A stretch of DNA of 6,610 bases. Source: JASJBU01 sp965372385. GTDB lineage: Bacteria > Pseudomonadota > Gammaproteobacteria > Chromatiales > Chromatiaceae. Position 1 is the first letter of the stretch, and each line of letters begins with the position of its first letter. Shown here piece by piece: positions 5,529 through 6,610 of the stretch. Under the pieces are notes generated by a model. That model saw nothing but the letters and a program-made list of their open reading frames with translations, did no database searches and was not told the origin of the DNA. The stretch is from positions 1 through 6,610 of the forward strand of contig CBDVCD010000194.1 in assembly GCA_965372385.1 (NCBI GenBank), in the 5' to 3' direction. The translations under genes were made by a program, and so were the position numbers.

Positions 5529-5903
5529 TCAGAACCAGGCCCGGATGCCGGCGACGAACTGGACATCGCTGGTATCCTCCCCCTCGTCTCTGGCAAAGTC
5601 GGCGGTCTGGCCAAACTGCTTGGTCCAGTTGACACCGATGTAAGGCGCGAATTCCCGCCTTATCTCGTAGCGCAAGCGCAGCCCCAACTCCAGGTCGGAG
5701 AGACCGGAGCCGATACCGACTGCCTCGTCGTCCTTACTGTAGAAATCCACCTCGATCTCCGGTGACAGGATCAGCCGCTGAGTCAACAGATACTCATACT
5801 CGGCCTCCAGCCAGGCACCGACCTGTCCCGATTCACCGATGAATATTCCGCCATCCACCTCGAACAGATAAGGCGCCAGGATCACGCTGAGTCTTGTTTT
5901 CAT
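5529..5903 (-). pseudogene. copB: CopB copper-resistance outer-membrane protein, internally deleted (124 residues left)
   Basis: The frame encodes 124 residues. Residues about 10-124 match the C-terminal barrel portion of CopB/PcoB: APYLFEVDGGIFIGESGQ, LEAEYEYLLTQRLILSPEIE, GIGSGLSDLELGLRLRYEIR, REFAPYIGVNWTKQFG, and the outer-membrane ending AGIRAWF with terminal Phe. Full CopB proteins are about 250-350 residues, with a signal peptide and a Met/His-rich N-terminal part. Here only MKTRLSVILA, which looks like the start of a signal peptide, precedes the barrel part. The hydrophobic core is interrupted at Pro11, so export is doubtful. The simplest reading is an in-frame internal deletion joining the first codons to the last third. 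A GAGGGGGA site upstream and a 14-bp gap after the oxidase fragment preserve operon spacing. It could also be described as a short CDS, and translation is possible. Family match is strong. Confidence 0.82.
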
Positions 5904-5917
5904 TGTTTTCCCCCTCT

Positions 5918-6298
5918 TCAACTGACGATGACGGTGCGGAACATGCCGAGCATGTGATAGAGCAGGTGGCAGTGGTAGGCCCAGCCGCCCTCCGCATCCA
6001 CGCTGACCCGGTAGCTGATGCGGGAACCCGGCTGCACGATCACGGTGTGTTTGCGTGGCAGAAAGTTGTTGTCGCCGGTCTCCAGGTCACTCCACATGCC
6101 GTGCAGATGCATCGGGTGGTTCATCATGGTGTCGTTGACGAAGGTGATGCGCAGGCGTTCCCCCAGTTTCCAGCGCAGCGGTTCGGCCTCGCTGTGTTTG
6201 ACGCCGTTGACCGACCACATGTAACGGCCCATGTTGCCGGTCAGATGGAGTTCGATCTCCCGGTCGGGCTCGCGGTGATCGTGGGTGGTGCGTGAGAT
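5918..6298 (-). pseudogene. Multicopper oxidase (PcoA/CopA type), C-terminal fragment
   Basis: An open frame of 127 codons without a credible start; the in-frame stop at 6301-6299 closes it upstream. It matches the last cupredoxin domain of CopA/PcoA periplasmic copper oxidases (usually about 600 residues): REPDREIELHLTGNMGRYMW, FVNDTMMNHPMHLHGMWSD, RKHTVIVQPGSRISYRV, GGWAYHCHLLYHMLGMFRTV. The HPMHLHG and HCHLLYH copper-ligand motifs survive, but the two N-terminal HxH motifs and the Tat signal are missing, so the trinuclear centre cannot form. The type-1 loop reads HCHLLYHMLGM, with the Met nine residues after the Cys where related oxidases have ten. This suggests a one-codon loss. ATG 6232 corresponds to an internal Met of the family and has no Shine-Dalgarno. 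This is the upstream end of the decayed copper operon. Confidence 0.85.
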
Positions 6299-6557
6299 TC
6301 ATTCTTATTTCAACTCTTTCGAATGATTAGATTGGGTCCGTTTTCAGATGGTTCACTGTATTTATACAGCAGACTCTATGCCAACCATGTGCATAACCAT
6401 TATGTCTAGCTTATTCAGACAATTATCAAGCTGAGCTAGGGAATCTTTCTGAACCCATGGCAGGACACAGGTAACGAACCGATGAGTTTTTTCACATTTC
6501 GTTAGACTGACCGGCCCTCCCTGGCCGGCCGCTTAGGCTAAGTCGCGCTTGCATGCC
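6299..6557. other. Gene-free flank with several short palindromes, visibly more A/T-rich in its left half
   Basis: I find no credible gene here on either strand. Structures seen: TCATTC/GAATGA inverted repeat (6299-6304 and 6321-6326) exactly at the oxidase break; CTGTAT-tt-ATACAG (6356-6369); TAACGAA/TTCGTTA (6472-6478 and 6498-6504); CCGGCC-ctccct-GGCCGG hairpin (6511-6528); CTTAG-g-CTAAG (6532-6542). The GC-rich hairpin lies about 30 bases past the stop of the partial frame at 6558-6610 and could end its mRNA, but it lacks a T-run. The sharp change from coding to this AT-rich sequence near 6299 suggests a junction of different origin. Confidence 0.4.
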
Positions 6558-6610
6558 TCACCGAATGCCGTGGCGGAAACCCATCAGGTTACCGGCTTTC
6601 ACCTGTTGCT
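6558..6610 (-). CDS. Possible C-terminal end of a gene entering from the right edge
   Basis: A minus-strand frame is open from the window edge and ends QQVKAGNLMGFRHGIR with TGA at 6560-6558. With only 16 codons the family cannot be named and chance is possible. The GC-rich hairpin at 6511-6528 downstream is compatible with a transcript end. Confidence 0.2.
   Translation of the reverse strand, partial: QQVKAGNLMGFRHGIR

Noticed and set aside
5918..6232. Multicopper oxidase fragment as a normal 104-residue gene starting at ATG 6232
   Set aside because: The Met is an internal residue of the family, family-like sequence continues upstream of it to about 6270, and no Shine-Dalgarno precedes it.
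6356..6369. LexA-like SOS box CTGTATTTATACAG
   Set aside because: The CTG and CAG are separated by 8 bases, or 11 using the next CAG, not the 10 needed by LexA of proteobacteria, and no SOS gene is nearby.
6511..6528. Intrinsic terminator (CCGGCC hairpin)
   Set aside because: The stem is good but neither strand has a T-run after it, so it is reported only as a palindrome.

Overview
This window looks like a chromosomal or mobile accessory segment of a gammaproteobacterium. That placement rests on codon style, the copper-resistance gene set and a palindromic GTAGGTTGG repeat, not on any marker gene. Every supportable gene lies on the minus strand, so transcription runs from right to left. The theme is copper and heavy-metal handling.

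Right part (about 6610 to 4821): after a gene-poor flank (6299-6557) comes what appears to be the remains of a pcoA/copA-copB-type copper operon. In transcription order it holds a C-terminal fragment of a multicopper oxidase (5918-6298), a CopB outer-membrane protein reduced to a 10-residue start plus the C-terminal barrel portion (5529-5903), an apparently intact periplasmic DUF411/CopG-like protein (5000-5497), and a DUF4399-like gene cut off after about 43 codons (4821-4991). Three of these four genes are truncated, yet spacing and ribosome binding sites of the old operon remain.

Centre (4835 to 1383): a compact and intact metal-efflux operon, merR - copA (P1B-type ATPase) - SHOCT membrane protein. 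It is driven by a textbook MerR-type promoter (TTGACC, 20-bp spacer, TACGCT) with an almost perfect 21-bp dyad. The truncated DUF4399 reading frame runs into this promoter and stops inside the operator, which suggests that the merR operon and the broken copper operon were joined by a rearrangement near 4863. The ATPase has an unusual N-terminus: two YHS domains, a His/Cys-rich linker and two heavy-metal-binding (CPMHP...CPKCGM) repeats, with no classical CXXC HMA domain. The regulator has the Cys78 typical of divalent-metal MerR proteins, although the pump has the CPC motif of Cu(I)/Ag(I) ATPases.

Left part (1382 to 1): a 176-bp inverted-repeat element (1190-1365) separates the merR operon from a second small operon. 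That operon encodes a 117-residue HMA-fold-like protein that lacks CXXC but ends in a Cys-Cys tail, and a TVP38/TMEM64 (DedA-like) membrane protein. No wholly new system is evident. The most noteworthy features are the serial gene decay, the promoter junction, the regulator/pump metal mismatch, and the coupled HMA-like/TVP38 pair.
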